From NCBI RefSeq assembly GCF_000150275.1, contig NW_002060958.1, positions 1,134,088 to 1,198,087 on the forward strand: a stretch of 64,000 nucleotides of DNA, read 5' to 3'. Both the position numbers and the translations under genes were made by a program. The notes under the pieces were generated by a model. That model did no database searches and was not told where the DNA came from. It saw only the letters and a list, made by a program, of their open reading frames with translations. Shown piece after piece: positions 12,669 through 27,100 of this stretch. Position 1 is the first letter of the stretch. Each line of letters begins with the position of its first letter. Source of the stretch: Trichoplax adhaerens (taxonomy: Eukaryota; Placozoa; Uniplacotomia; Trichoplacea; Trichoplacidae).

Positions 12669-15600
12669 ATGGATAATTCCTTCCAAGAGTTAGTAGATCA
12701 AAAATTTCAACATCTTTACGATGACGGTTAGCCATAATTTAGCTTTAGTTTATGGAATTAGATGAACTGAATACTAAAGTTTTATCTATACATAGTATAC
12801 GAGTATACGAGTATGTTATGGTTATTGCCAAGATTTAAGAAAGATCTGATTCTTAAGATTGGTTTCTATGATTTCTAGAGCTGATTCTAGTAATGGTAAT
12901 AGCCGTAATATACTCGTATACTATAGATAAACAATGAATCAAATTAGTTATTGATACTGGAAAAATCGCTTATAGTATATACTGTACGTATGCATGTTAA
13001 GGCCATAAGCAATTATCGATATTATGACTGATAAAGATTTGAAAGCTTTAAAAATATCACTAAATAATAATCAAACTGATTGATCATACAGTTTAGAAAA
13101 TAATGGAGCAATTTTTTTATCTACTTGATTAATTTTGACATGACAATGAACAGTAGTAGCATCCTAAGGTTAAAGATACATGTAATGTAGCTATTATTGA
13201 AGATACCTATTTCTAATTACAATTCAAAGTTATGCTAGTTTTCAAGCATTCATGGCAGCTGTATCTTGGCATAATATCATACCAGTGATTGACTTTAACG
13301 TCGTAATAGAAAATGCGTACAAATAGCTTACAATAAGTTCCCAATTATAAAGCTACTAAAGTAAAGCTAGTGGGGAGCGCTGTCTTTAAATAGTAAAACT
13401 TTAATTCTATCGTTAAACTGAACTAAAATTTAATATTTCATATATATTGCATTTACTATATCAAGAGTCGGTAGGAACTGAGTCAAACTTGCTAAAGGAA
13501 GAAATTATTGTAAAATCATACATATCATCTACAGCATTGGTTAAACGAAGATAACAATATTTAAATTAAAGTATTTTCGAGTTCTCATCTTGCGTATTAG
13601 GCGAAGTTTGGATTGTTGACAAAGTAAATGGTTTTCATAAGCTGAGAGGCTTTCCTATCTACGTATAGTTTCAAAGTAAAATACTAGTATTGACTCGATT
13701 AATTTTACAAACGCTTAGTTTCGAATGATATACTGTATATCGCTAAACATAACTAATCAAAATAAGCGAAGAGACTTCTTGTGGGTTAGTAAAACTTCCT
13801 TATTTTGCAGTCCGTAGGTGAAAAATACTATTAAAGATTGACTTTATACAGCAAACTTCTCGAATAACCTAACTAGACTATAGCCTACGTGTATGTTTTT
13901 AAAACTCATATCTCCGTTTGAAAATATATTAATCGATATACTGTAGAATGATAGATAAGCTAATTGCACAGTATAATCATTAAGTGAATAGCTACAAATT
14001 ATTTTCTTATGTTGATGATATCGAATGCAGTAACTAATTTTACAAATAATCTCATTAACTTATATGAAATATCTTCCGAACTTGATTGCTAGCTATCAAA
14101 TGGAAAATTTATACAACTACATAAATCATGAATGAAGTAAATTGCACCCTATCAGCTTCCTACTATGATCGTGCTGACCTCATTTCTGATTAATTATTTG
14201 TTGACATGATCTTTTCTCTCTAATACAGAAATTCAGAAAAATTTTCATCAAAATCCTCATCTCGAGGACTTTGTACATGCTATGGTCAACATTTTAATCA
14301 AGCATATGAAAAATTGCCATGATCGTAGTCAGAAAGTCATTGAATTCAAGGAACCAGGTGAATTAAAGCAATTGATTAACTTTGAATTACGAGAAAAGCC
14401 AGAGAGTATGGCAGCTGTAATGGAATACTGTCGCCAGACATTGCATTATTGCACTAAATCTGGTAAGATATTTGATATTCAATCGTTTACTACCTAATTC
14501 TTACAAATGCTAATCTGAAATATAATATCGGATATTTCGCAAAGCTGCCAGTAGAAATTTTTTATATGAGCTTGAATTAGCATACTCGTAAATACAATTA
14601 ATTCTACTTTTAGGGCATCCACGATTTTATAATCAGCTCCACAGTGGTATAGACGTGGTTAGTGTCTGTGGTGAATGGCTAGCGGCTACAGTTAGCACTA
14701 ACATGTAAGATTTAGGCTCTACGATCCTAACCTAAAGATTCTTGGCCACTTGATTGATAATTATTAAAGTCAAAAATAAGCCAATTCTAGGAGGAAATAC
14801 TATATAACTTCAAATGGATTTACGGATTATATCTAATTTATTTTAAATTTTATATAGGGCAACTTATGAGATTGCTCCTACTTTTCTATTAATGGAAGAA
14901 GCTGTCCTGAGGCATATGACACAACTTATTGGTTTCCATGATGGAGATGGTATCTTTGCACCAGGTGGAGGTTTAACAAATATCATAGTTTAGATAGGTT
15001 GCATGGGACAAAAGATTTAGCGCTCCCGCATAAATTGCTATATAATCTCGGCAATATTGAATAAGCAATAGAGTAACATCTAGTAAATATTATTAAGAAT
15101 AACGATACTCTTTGAAAGGACTTCTTGAGAATTGTGAAAGGCTTCAATACGAAGATCATGTTTACTATTTTAGGTGGATCATTATCCAACATGATTGCCA
15201 TCAATCTGGCGAGATATCGGTATATAGGATGATTTAAAAGAATTTGATTGCGGATGAACATTGTTGATGCTTATTCGGTATGATCTACTATTGATATATT
15301 ACTTTAAATTAAAGAAAATTTCCAGCATCCAAGTTGAAAGGGCTTTTTTCATTGCCTAGGATGGCGGTCTTAACATCCAATCATGTATGTTGCAGTCTTT
15401 CAACCGTTAGCGGTACTAGTTAAATTGTTTATTATAGATTGAACTTTAAGCTGTTATGCCTAATATTTTATCCTATAGAGTCATTATTCGTTTCAAAAAG
15501 GATCTCATTTTATGGGTTTGGGGCAAGAAAATGCCGTTATAGTAAATTGCGATTCAGAGTAAGTTCTAACATCTTGCTTTAATCTGTTATCTCGTTTCTA

Positions 15601-18270
15601 TCTTGCTATAGATGCAATAATGGAGTTATTATATTTTATATTTTGAAATCACATATATTACTTTATAAATGACATAATTTCACTTGTAAATTGCAGAGGT
15701 CGTATGTCAATTTGCGATTTAGAAGACAAAATTGTCCACCTTTTATCACAGGTTAATCTTAAGTTATGTATATGATTGCTTCAATAAATTGATGATTCAG
15801 CTATAGCACATCATGTAGTTGATAGTTATAAAATTAATTAGGGAAGAAAATAATACTACATATTGTTCGCATATCTACACATTTATAAGCAATTTTGAGG
15901 CTAAATCGCTCTCTTACGATTGTAACATGAGTCTATTTTGTTTATTGATGTTCGTTTCTAGAGATAATTTCTTAATTTGATATTTATAAAAAAATGCCTT
16001 GCTTTCAAATGGACATCACAATACTTAGAGTATGATGATTATCTACTTTCAAATAGTGATTAAGTAGTCTACGGTTTGATCTGCCTGATTTACAAAAGTA
16101 ATCACTACCAGGGAAATTCGATAACATATAATTTATTCCTGGAGTTAATTTTACGATATAAACTAAATGTTAGTGGAGTAAAGTACTTATGAGGCTTATA
16201 TAAAATATCCAACAGAACCGATAAAATATCTATTATTAATTGATATCAATTAGGATATTGTACCAATTATGGTCACTGCTACATGTGGAACCACAGTTTA
16301 TGGTGCATTTGATCCTGTGGATGAAATTGCTAATCTATGTCAACGATATGATATATGGTTTCATGTCGATGCTTCTTGGGGTGGTGCTGCACTATTTTCT
16401 GATCGGAAGCGACATCTTATGAAAGGTGTACATCGAGCTGATTCTGTGACTTGGAATGCACATAAATTTATGGGATGTCCATTTCTATGCTCCGTACTTT
16501 TAACTAAAACTAAGGTAATTCAGGAACTCTGAATTATTTTACCGTGATTCACCGCATTAAGATAGAGATATTTTAGAGAACCATTATTTTAATATTATCA
16601 AGACTGTAGTTATGATAATATCATATGCAGTTTATACTATCACAGATATGTTCGTAATGTAGAAACTATCATACGCATTTTTAATTTACCCAATCATAAA
16701 ATAATAACTCTTGTAGCTTTATAATTTTGACTGTTAATTGCCTAATAAGGCTTTATAGTTTTGTAGTGCTTAACATAGCCATGAAGCTAACAAATCATTT
16801 AACCTGTTCCTTTTAACTGTTCATCTGAGAGTAAAGCTGTAATTATATTTGCCCTAATATTACAAATAAATGTTAAAAATTTAAATTCTCTTATTAGGAA
16901 ATATAACCATGCTAAATTTGTAACCTGTCTTCTGAAATTTAAAAGAATTCCAAAATTTTACATAAATCTAGTTCACGCTATCCAGCCAATATTCAAATAT
17001 AATCATATGCAGATTCACAGTTTTTTTCCCATATAAACAGCACCTATATTATTGATGCTATTCTTACCAAAAGATGCAAATAGAAAAGTAGATAATTTAC
17101 TTTATTTAATGAAGCAAATTTATAAGATTATACAGATGAATCAAAGTTAACGGAAATAAAACTGATTAATTGCTTGACTATTTCTATAGGGGATTTTGCA
17201 CGAATGTAATGAAATTGTGGCACCTTATTTATTCCAACAAGATAAGATGACTTATGATGTATCTTATGACACAGGAAATAAAACCATTCAATGTAGTCGC
17301 CGAATCGATATTATGAAACTATGGCTGATGTGGAAAGCAAAGGTTGAAAGGAATTTACATTACAATCGATAGGATAATAATAATTCAGATCTTAGATTCA
17401 ATTTGCAGCAGCTTTTAATCGAGCTAAAGTTGATCATGCCTTACTGAAAGATTTCGATATATAACAATTAGGGAGACGAGGGATTTACTAAGAAAGTCAA
17501 TCATGCTTGCGAGCTTGCCAAGTAGGGGAATAAAATTGATCTTTTACTAGAAATTTTTCTATAATTTGAAATGTTATATCAATAATATCGCACTTTAAAT
17601 ATAATATTAAGCTATCTACGATTACAAGAGCTATTTTCATCTATTTTTCTAGTTACTTAATCGAGAAAATTCGAAATCGCGAAGGTTTTAAATTAGTTCA
17701 TCAAGTAAGCGGTTCTGTTATTTGTGCTTGGACTAGAAGATTGACAATCGAGCTCTTATTGCATGTCTGTTTATAAATAAGGTATTTTTCTTTTCTTAAT
17801 TAGCCCATGTACCTTAATGTTTGCTTCTGGTATATTCCCAAAGCTTTACGAGATATGGCAGACGACGAAATAAAGCGAGCAAAATTAAGCAAAGTAAGAT
17901 GATAGCTAATCGCTATAATTCGTCTTCTGATATGCTTCACGTAACTGTATTTCCATGTGTTGACATGTGAATGGTCTTATATCATGCTCTAAGTAATTTG
18001 GAGGGTGTTGCTTTTTTCAAAGATATCTCGATTTATTCAGGACATTTTTCAAAAAGATTTTCTTGTATCCGTACTTTCTTAATACAACAGGTAGCACCAC
18101 AAATTAAAGCTGGAATGACCAAAAGAGGATCAATGATGGTGGGTTTTCAACCAGTAGATGATAAAGTAAACTTTTTTCGTATGATTTTAATAAATTATAA
18201 TACGACGCTTGAAGACATGGACTTTATTCTCGATGAAATTGAGACACTAGGAGAAGCTGTTAAGGTTTAA
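12669..18270 (+). CDS. GAD/CSAD-like PLP-dependent decarboxylase, copy 2 (NAHK variant)
   Basis: Tandem paralogue of copy 1. Exons are 12669-12726, 14229-14462, 14614-14704, 14858-14964, 15174-15219, 15315-15384, 15479-15558, 15697-15751, 16254-16514, 17190-17342, 17472-17521, 17653-17704, 17804-17893 and 18091-18270. Exons 1-13 have the same lengths and phases as copy 1, and the product is 508 residues. [21 protein letters not shown] (Asp286), Lys318 and catalytic-loop Tyr356 are present. The residue before His-Lys is Ala (WNAHK), where the family normally has Pro. The frame is open upstream of the chosen ATG, but Met at 12669 aligns with the starts of copies 1 and 3. Introns 8 and 9 are longer than in copy 1. 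Copies 2 and 3 share NAHK and the CGTTVYG motif, so they are probably the later duplicates. Confidence 0.93.
12779..12932. repeat. inverted repeat in copy 2 intron 1
   Basis: The left arm (about 12779-12812) contains TTATCTATACATAGTATACGAGTATA. Its near reverse complement ending CTATAGATAAAC lies at about 12905-12932. The arms are roughly 25-28 bases with ~90 bases between them. This is consistent with a small foldback or MITE-like insertion. It lies wholly inside the intron and interrupts no exon. Confidence 0.5.
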
Positions 18271-19689
18271 ATTTACAGATCTGATTATTACTTAATGAAG
18301 ACTTAAATGATTTAATCATAAAATCTAATAATTTAATTTACTAGGCTTTATTGCTATCAGTTGGATTATAGTTTTTACTATTAAACTTCAGTATTTTAAT
18401 CGAAGTTTTAAGTTTTGCTATCTGATCTGATCATTGGATAGTATGCACATTATTTATTTTGTGCTGTATTACAAAAATATTTTTTCTATAATATGCAAAC
18501 TCTACACATAGAACCTCTAGCAATGAGTTGAAGAAATTAAGGAATGATTATTTGCTAAAAAAGAATTTATTATAGTTTCTTTCACATCCACAATTAATGA
18601 GTGGTTACGTTACTAGCTATTAATTACAATTTCTTAATTCTCTTATACCAATCTACCTCAACATTACTATAATAATGTAGAGATATCTGCATAGCATTAT
18701 ATTGGAGCACAACTTTATTGAATTAGTTCAGCATGGAAAAACCATTTAACTCACAGTTGTACGTTGAATAAAACATCTTATATGCACGTTATATATAAGC
18801 AAACATTAACCTATATAGATTATAATAAATTTATTCACAAGAAACAGCTACCAATAGAGTAGTTATTGTGCTTGTAAGATGAAATTTGGAACTATTTTGA
18901 TAAGTAAATCTATACAGGTATCATGTTTGTAAGGAAGATTTTGGAAGCTGCTTGAAAATTAAATCTATAGAAATCTGTAGAGTGAATGTGCTAGTACTAA
19001 AAGAAAATTTAAATTTACTTTGTGGTAAATCGACGTTAGATAGCAGGAAAAAATGTAGAGAAGGGCGTATCACCCTGTAAGCTTGTCAAATTGCTATGTT
19101 CTTAAATTTTGAAGCCTATTAGTTTACTGATGCCCTGATATAATTGTCTCTGTACAAGTAATTATTTCATACTGTAATACGAATAGGATGAGGGCTCCAT
19201 TTCATCATAGCAGCCAGATTTGTAATTACTTCATTACGTTAAACCGATTTTTTAATATGATACTTTAAGCTAGGTTTTTTTAATAAATACCACTCGTGAT
19301 TTAGATTGAGAAGAGCTGAACGATTTACAGTAAAGAATATAGAAACATCAAAAGAAAATTAAATATAAAATGGCTTTTCAAACTTCTCTATATTCTTCTC
19401 TTCATGTCAGTCCAACTCTCTTCAATATTACTTTCAAAAGTACATAACTACTCTAACTTATAAAATTTCTACATTCATAATAATGTACACGTGTATAATC
19501 TTAAGTAGTGCAAACTATAACATTTTAGCCATCTCATCCTGTCATATATGAGCTATTTTTGCTACATTTAGTGTAGATGAAAGATGGTAGCGGTACTAGC
19601 TTGTAGGATGGGATGTAATTAGATGAATCGAAACTATAATCATAAAATTTATATTGTCGGCAGTTATCAGTCTAGAAGGATTCAATCAG
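18271..19689. other. proximal spacer between decarboxylase copies 2 and 3
   Basis: The stretch should contain the 3' UTR of copy 2; a GAATAAAAC word near 18764 is one possible poly(A) signal. I see no exon, RNA gene or recognisable element before the minisatellite begins. Confidence 0.4.
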
Positions 19690-20540
19690 TCATGCCCTTG
19701 TGAGTTTATTGCTTTAACTGTAGGCTTGATCAACAGTGGTGTATCCTGTGTTTGTTTTTGGAAGAAATTGGTTTTTAGATGGACTGAATCCTTATTTCTT
19801 TACTGAACTAGCCGCTTTAACTGTGGGCTTGACCGCTAGAGATAGATAGGTCAGATAATTGCTTTGGGAAGAGATTTTTTTTAGGAGCACTGAATCAATA
19901 ATCCACTATAGAATTAATTCTTTTACCGTAGCCCAGAGTATTATGGATGGAATGCATAATTGTTTTTAGGAAGACATTGAACTGTAAAAGAACTAAGTCA
20001 GTAATTATCCAGAGAATTTGTAGCTTTAATCGAAAGCTTGGCAGATGTGGATGCATTGCATAATTGCATTTTGGGGAAAGATCGATTTGTTGAAGGACTG
20101 AATTGGTTATTCTCTGAAGAATGAGCTACTTTTGTCGCAGAGTTGACCGCAAATGATAGATCCCAACATTACCTAAAGAAATTGATTATAACAGGACTAT
20201 ATCGGTATTCCACTGGTGAATTAGTTGCTTTTCTCGTAGACTTGACTGCAGCAGATAGATCGCATAATTGCTTTTGGGAAGAGATTGATTTGTGGAAGGA
20301 CTGAGTTGGTTTTCTTGTGAAGAATGAGCTGCTTTTATCATAGATCACTACAGATAAATTGTATCACTGTCTATGGGAAGAGATTGATTTGTAGAAGGAT
20401 TAGATTATTTATCCTCTTAAGAATGATATATTTTTATGACAGATCACTGCAGATATAGTGTATCATTATCTATGGGAAGAAATAGGTTTGTAATGGGCAG
20501 AATCAATACCGGTAGTTCTCTTGAAATTAGCTGCTATTTA
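19690..20540. repeat. degenerate ~100-bp minisatellite, about eight units
   Basis: The recurrent word GGGAAGAGATTGATTTG and its variants appears near 19761, 19868, 19980, 20076, 20175, 20278, 20377 and 20476, so spacing is 96-112 bases. Each unit also carries versions of TGCTTTTATCGTAGACTTGACTGC and AGATAGATCGCATAATTG. Units differ by substitutions and small indels, so the array is old. The last three units (20230-20540) are the most alike. There is no open frame across it. It separates copies 2 and 3 of the decarboxylase. Confidence 0.8.
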
Positions 20541-21176
20541 ATTAGGTTTAACGGTTGCGAAGTTATTATATACTGATGATTCGTCTTTGGATTATGAATG
20601 AAAAAGTTGTTTTACTATCCAATTCAAGACTATCCTTCATTATCCCAATCGCACAAAAGAATTTCTGGCTTATAAAAGATAAAATATGGAGAAAATTTTG
20701 CATAATAATGCGCGTGGATTATTTGTGAAGTATTTATTCTCGAATAAATAAACCGTAGACAATTCCGCTGTCAGCTGAATAGCTGGCTTCAATGCGACTA
20801 GCATAGGTTAGTAAAATATAGTTTGAAGCATTGATGTGTTTACATTAGCATAAATTATAACTATAAATAATGAGGAAAAAGGATGCATAAGTGCGTTAAT
20901 GAGGCGCCGAAAATATTGTTTTGAGTAGCTTGCAATTCTAAAAATCAGATGTCATTACCGATAATAAATACAGTTCGAAGAAGTTTCTGTAACGTCCATA
21001 TGGTAACGCCTTATTGGCAATAATTTAACTAAGTTATCACTTTATGATTGGTTTAAGCCAAATAAACCATATTTCGACTTGTAAAAGTATAGACTGGCTT
21101 AGTGTGGTTTTTTGTCCAGCCAATTTAGATTTATAACATCAGCTTAGTAGAACACTGGTTATAACAAGTTGGAGTT
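20541..21176. other. distal spacer upstream of decarboxylase copy 3
   Basis: No exon was seen. It must include the promoter and 5' UTR of copy 3, whose ATG is at 21177, but no element could be assigned with confidence. Confidence 0.35.
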
Positions 21177-24100
21177 ATGGACACTTCCTTCAATGAATTG
21201 ATGGATTCTAAATTTCAAAACTTGTATGATGATGGTAAGTCAATATTCAGTTTGAATATGATTCATGAAACGGGATTAAACAGCTAATTAGTAAATTATA
21301 ATTGATGTAAAAATGATAAACTAGACTTTATGTACGTCAACATGTTGTACAGTAATTGAAGATTTGAAACATCGAATGGCATCATTCACTAAGGATCAGA
21401 CTCATTTATCTTACGATTTGGTAACTAATCGTAGAACAAGATTTTTCAATCAATTCCATTAAATTGGAATAATGATCGAGTACCAGCATGGCCATAAGCG
21501 GTTAATAATCTATGTCTTTGTTTCAAATTGAGCAAATACATGATTCGTTAATCTGATTACCCTCCTGCAGAATTTATTGCAATGGAAGTTCATCATCAGT
21601 TAGTCAAAGCACCGTAAAATCAGAAACTTACCATAAGATACTGTTGCAAATCTAAGCTTGTAATGCCAGAAAATTGTACTATTACAAGAAAATAAATCCA
21701 TCAGTCTACTATTAGATCTGTCTTCTAATGTCTACCTATAGTACAACTCTAAATACTGACCATCTTCTATCGTTGAGAGGAATAGTAACTCCACTAGTAT
21801 CACTTAGATAAAACTGAAGCTAGACTTTATTGAAAAGTTAGTCAATTCATAGTAAATCGACATAAATATTAATCATCAGTTAATAGATAGAATAATACAA
21901 CTGTGCAGTTATCTGTTAAAATTGGTAAAACAGAGATGTATCAATATCAACATATTTCTAGATAGTTATCTCAACATTCATATACAAATCAAAGTGCTGG
22001 ATATATCATCGATTAGTAACATGAAAATGTAAGGACTTCAGCCTTACCGAATCTTTGTCTTGTTTAGAAAGCAAAATTTGTAGTAGGGCTGCCAGTACCA
22101 TAATCTGTCTGTGGCAGTAGTAAATTCACGATATCTGAATACTATTAGCCGTGAAAGTAAATAAAAAGAAATTTTTTCATAGGTTGATAGGCTTTCCGAT
22201 CTTATAGTCCAAACAATGAAATTTACTAAAGCAGCAGTGACTCGATTAACGTTATAAATACGTAGTTTGCAATGATAAATAGTTCTAAATACTTGGCAAG
22301 TTACCAATGTAAAATGTTTACGGAGAAATTTTTGGTAGACTTTTAAGACTTTCATATTTATAGGTCAAAAGTCAAAAACTTTAGTGTAGATTAAAGTTGT
22401 AAAAGCGCTTCTTCGAACAACATGATTTGGTCATAGACTGCATTATATATTATGGCGTCACAAATGTTTCACCAATTTTTAAAAATTCAATAGTTCTTGT
22501 TATTCTACGCTAGTGACATCTAGTCAGGAAAGAATTTCATAAATAACCCAAACTACTTCCATAAAATGTCTTTCTACCTTGATAGCTTACGGTAGTTACC
22601 TATTGAACAATTTTATAGCAATCTTGCACAAGATAAATAACATATTAACAAATTAATACTATCATTGTTTCAATCTCAGTTCCAATCATTTGCTGAGAGT
22701 ATTTTTTCTCCATTACAGAGATTCAAAAAAATTTCAATCAAAATCCTTATCTCGAAGATTTTGTACATGCTATGGTAAACATCATAATCAAGTATATGAA
22801 AAATTGCCATGATCGGAGTCAGAAAGTGATAGAATTCAAGGAGCCTCATGAATTAAATGAACTAATTAACTTTGATTTGGAAGAAAAACCCGAAAATTTA
22901 GCAGCTTTAATGGGATACTGTCGTCAAACACTACAATACTGTGCAAAAACGGGTAGAATAATTTTGATATTCCGTAATTTGTATCGGTATATCTTCTTAA
23001 CTTCAATACTATAGGTTGTATTAGAATAGAAAATTTCATTTATACTGCGTACATTAATATATCTAGTTTAATTGTTTAATTAAATGTGAAAGACAGTTAT
23101 TTTCACTGGTAGGCCATTCACGATTTTACAACCAACTCTATAGTGGTATGGATGTTGTTAGTATTTGTGGCGAGTGGTTAGCAACCGCAACCAGCACAAA
23201 TATGTAAGAACTAGTCTCATCATCTGAAATAGGATAATTCTTTAGCGATATAATCAACTACTAAAAGCGACAATAGAATGAATTGCGATTAAGTTATAAA
23301 GATCATTAAATAAATTTAAAGTGATCTATATGTAATGTAAGTTACTTGCTCGATTTATGCAGGGCAACTTATGAAATTGCTCCCGTTTTTCTATTAATGG
23401 AAGATGCTGTCTTGAAGCGTATGCGAAAACTAATCGGTTTCCATGACGGAGATGGTGTTTTTGCTCCAGGTAGCGATCTAAATAAATATTATATTCTAGA
23501 ATGAATGCATTGAATACTTGCAAATTAGTATAATCAAATTCATTCTATGCAAAGAACAACTATATTGATTACATTACGGCAATATGTATGGCAGAAATTT
23601 TACTTATACATGCAATAAAAAATAATATCTAACAGATATGAGTAATAACAATGTTACCAATGCAAAGTTTGCTATATGCATTGCACTAGTATAAAATTTA
23701 CTGTTTTTACCTTCTTAGGTGGATCATTGTCCAATATGTTTGCCATTAGCCTTGCAAGATATCGGTATGTGGAGGGATTTGGATAAATACTGCCATCATG
23801 CTATAGATACTTGAATGAATATTATTAATTTTTACTAAGGATTATTTACTATTACTTTATTCAATTTGAATTGAAGTAAATTTCCAGAATCGAAGTCAAA
23901 AGGACTTTATTCATTGCCTAGGATGGCAGTCTTGACATCTAATCATGTATGCTAGAGTCTCGTAATATTCATTAGTACTGATTTAGTATCGCATTGTCCA
24001 TTGTCAGCTAACTTTTAGCTTCATTTGCCGGATTCGTTATCCTTTTTTAGAGTCATTATTCGTTTCAAAAAGGAGTTAATTTTATGGGCTTGGGACAGGA

Positions 24101-27100
24101 TAATGTCTTTCGAGTAAATTGTGATTCAGAGTAAGTTTGAATATCTTACTTAAATCGACTATCTCAATCCATCTGAATGTAAATCCTCAATTTATATTTT
24201 ATTTTCTATATTTAAAATTGTACGGTATTTTTATCACATTTTAAATACATGTTGTAATTCTACTCATATTTTGTAGAGGCCGGATGTCTATTTCTGATTT
24301 AGAAAATAAAATTAAAGGCCTTTTATCACAGGTAAGTCTTAATTGATGTGATCACATAATTAGACTGGCGATATAATTATAGTATATGAGACAAGAAATA
24401 ATAAAAAATCATGGGCACAATCACTGTAACTTATAGCTGGCATGTCTAGTCATTTAAATGTGCCTAATTTACAGTCAAGTTTATAGCTTTCCGATATGTT
24501 AGTAAGTGGATTTATGAGTATGGTTTTCCTAGTTGTATTGAATGAAAAGGAAATTGACAATCAATGAAGAGGTAGATTGTTTCATATTGCTTCCACAAAG
24601 ATGGCATCTGAGTATAATTATTGTTTACGAGTATTTTAAATAGTGCCAAAGCAGTCCATGACTTGCAAAGAAAGTGATGTGATTGGATTCGGTTATTTAT
24701 AACTTTATTGCAGAAACATATTCTTCAATATATGCTTTGCACTCACTTACGATTAATATTTACTAATAATGATTATACAATATAATATATGGTTGTTTTA
24801 TATAGATGGTATCCGTCTATAGCTATTATTTACGAGTCTTTAAAATAGCGCTAAAGTAGTCTATGGTTCACAGTGTAACTGATACAATCGGATTCTGTTG
24901 GTTATATTTTATTGCAGAAACTTATTCTAGGATATATGTTTTACACTCACTCGAAGTTACTGTTGTGTATTGCTATCTAGAATTAATACATGGAATCGTT
25001 TTGAAAGTTCATATTACTTCCAACCAGCGTGAGAGACAGTAAATTGAACAAGTAGTTAAAGTTATTTAAAGCTAACTATGTACTCCTACTCTCCCTTTAT
25101 TGATTGAAAAATGGCAATATATATGCGCGCAGCGTTCACACTTACAATGCAATGTAATTGCAAGTTTAAAAAAAAGTAAATTAATTAATATACATATACA
25201 ACCCTTAATGAACACTTAAAATTAAAAAGCGTAAAACATAGATTTGTAAAATGCTATAAATAATCATAACCAATCACAAAATTCAGGTCATGTCGAATTA
25301 ACGCAAACCACATAGCAAGAATTTTCAATTAACTGTAGATATTACGAACGATAGCTAATACTATATATGGTAATAGATCGAACTAATGCATGCCCTACTA
25401 GCTACAAGTACAACATAATATATTGTAGTTACTATTTATCAATAACGATTATATAGTATTATAGATGGAAGAATACATAAAAAAAATTTATTGTACGATA
25501 TCAATTAGGATATCATACCGATTATGGTCAATGCTACATGTGGTACTACAGTTTATGGTGCATTTGATTCTTTGGAGGAAATTGCTGATCTATGCCAAAA
25601 ATATGATATATGGTTTCATATTGATGCTTCTTGGGGTGGCGTTGTTCTATTTTCAGATAGAAAGCGATATCTGATGAAGGGTGTTCATCAAGCAGATTCT
25701 ATAACTTGGAATGCACATAAGTTTATGGGATGTCCATTTCAGTGCTCTGCATTTTTAACTAGGGAAAAGGTAGGTCAGAATAGCTTTATTATAATTATTT
25801 CCTTTATATAGCTATTATAATTATTATGAGATTGATTCTAATGTTTAAAAGTGGTTAAAATGAAGAAATGCATTATTTAATAATGCTAAATAAAACGAAT
25901 ATATAAAGCTGTAGATGTGGACTAAAATTAAAGGAAATTGACTAATTGCTTGGCCATTTTAACAGGGAAAATTGCAAGAATGTAATGGAGATCCAGTATC
26001 GTACCTTTTTCAACAAGATAAATTGACTTACGATGTATCCTACGATACGGGAAATAAAACCATTCAATGTGGTCGTCGAATTGACGCTATGAAAATATGG
26101 CTAATGTGGAAAGGAAAGGTTTTAAGACTATTTATGTTTAATTTGAATAGGACAACATAATTCAAGATTAGAATATAGTTATAAAAGCTTCTATTTTAAT
26201 TAAAAGTGATCACACTCTTTTGATCTATTTTCGTTTTGAAATAATCAGGGAGATGAAGGTTTTGCTAAGAAACTTCATCACGCTTATGAGCTAACTAAGT
26301 GAGCAAAGAATCAATTATTTAATTAGATGCAGCTATGTATTAAAATAATAATGTTTTCTTAAGAATATTGCAGCTAATTGTTAATATTTAAGTTATCTAC
26401 GATTATAAAGTTACTTTGAATCGATTACTCTAGCTATCTAATAGAGAAAATTCAAAATCGTGAAGGCTTTGAATTAGTTCATCAAGTGAGTAGCTTTCTC
26501 CCTGTACTCAGACTCGAGGTTAAGTCATCAATTAAGAAGCTAACGTTCCATGAACTGTCATTAATGGAATGTTTTTCTTACTATAAATAGCCGACATATG
26601 TAAATGTTTGCTTTTGGTATATTCCTAAAGCCATACGGAATTTACCAGACAACGAAATTAAGAAAACAAAGTTAAGCAAAGTAATAAGATAGAATGATGT
26701 ACCGTATAACTTTAGCTCGCATCTCTCTTGCATGCATTTAATCAAAGTAATACCCATAGGGGCACCTACATATATAGGAACAGAATTATTTTATAGAATA
26801 TAGGATAATATACTCTATATGAAAGTAATTCAATTTTTGTTTACCTTAATCTTTAATGATAATTTTTTAAATATTTAGTGAATTAATATTTACTTTGGGA
26901 TTGTTAATAAAGAATTTATAATTAATTTATACAATAGTTAGCACCTCAAATTAAAGCTGGTATGACTAAAAAGGGATCGATGATGGTGAATTACCAACCA
27001 GTGGATGATAAAGTAAACTTTTTTCGTATGATTTTGATTAATTATGATACAACATTTGAAGATATGGATTTTACTCTTGATGAAATTGAGATGCTAGGAG

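Noticed and set aside
14983-15261. 92-codon - strand open frame
   Set aside because: It overlaps exon 5 of copy 2 on the opposite strand and is a shadow of it.
22044-22355. 103-codon - strand open frame in copy 3 intron 1
   Set aside because: No recognisable motif or splice context, and it lies wholly in an intron of a well-supported gene.
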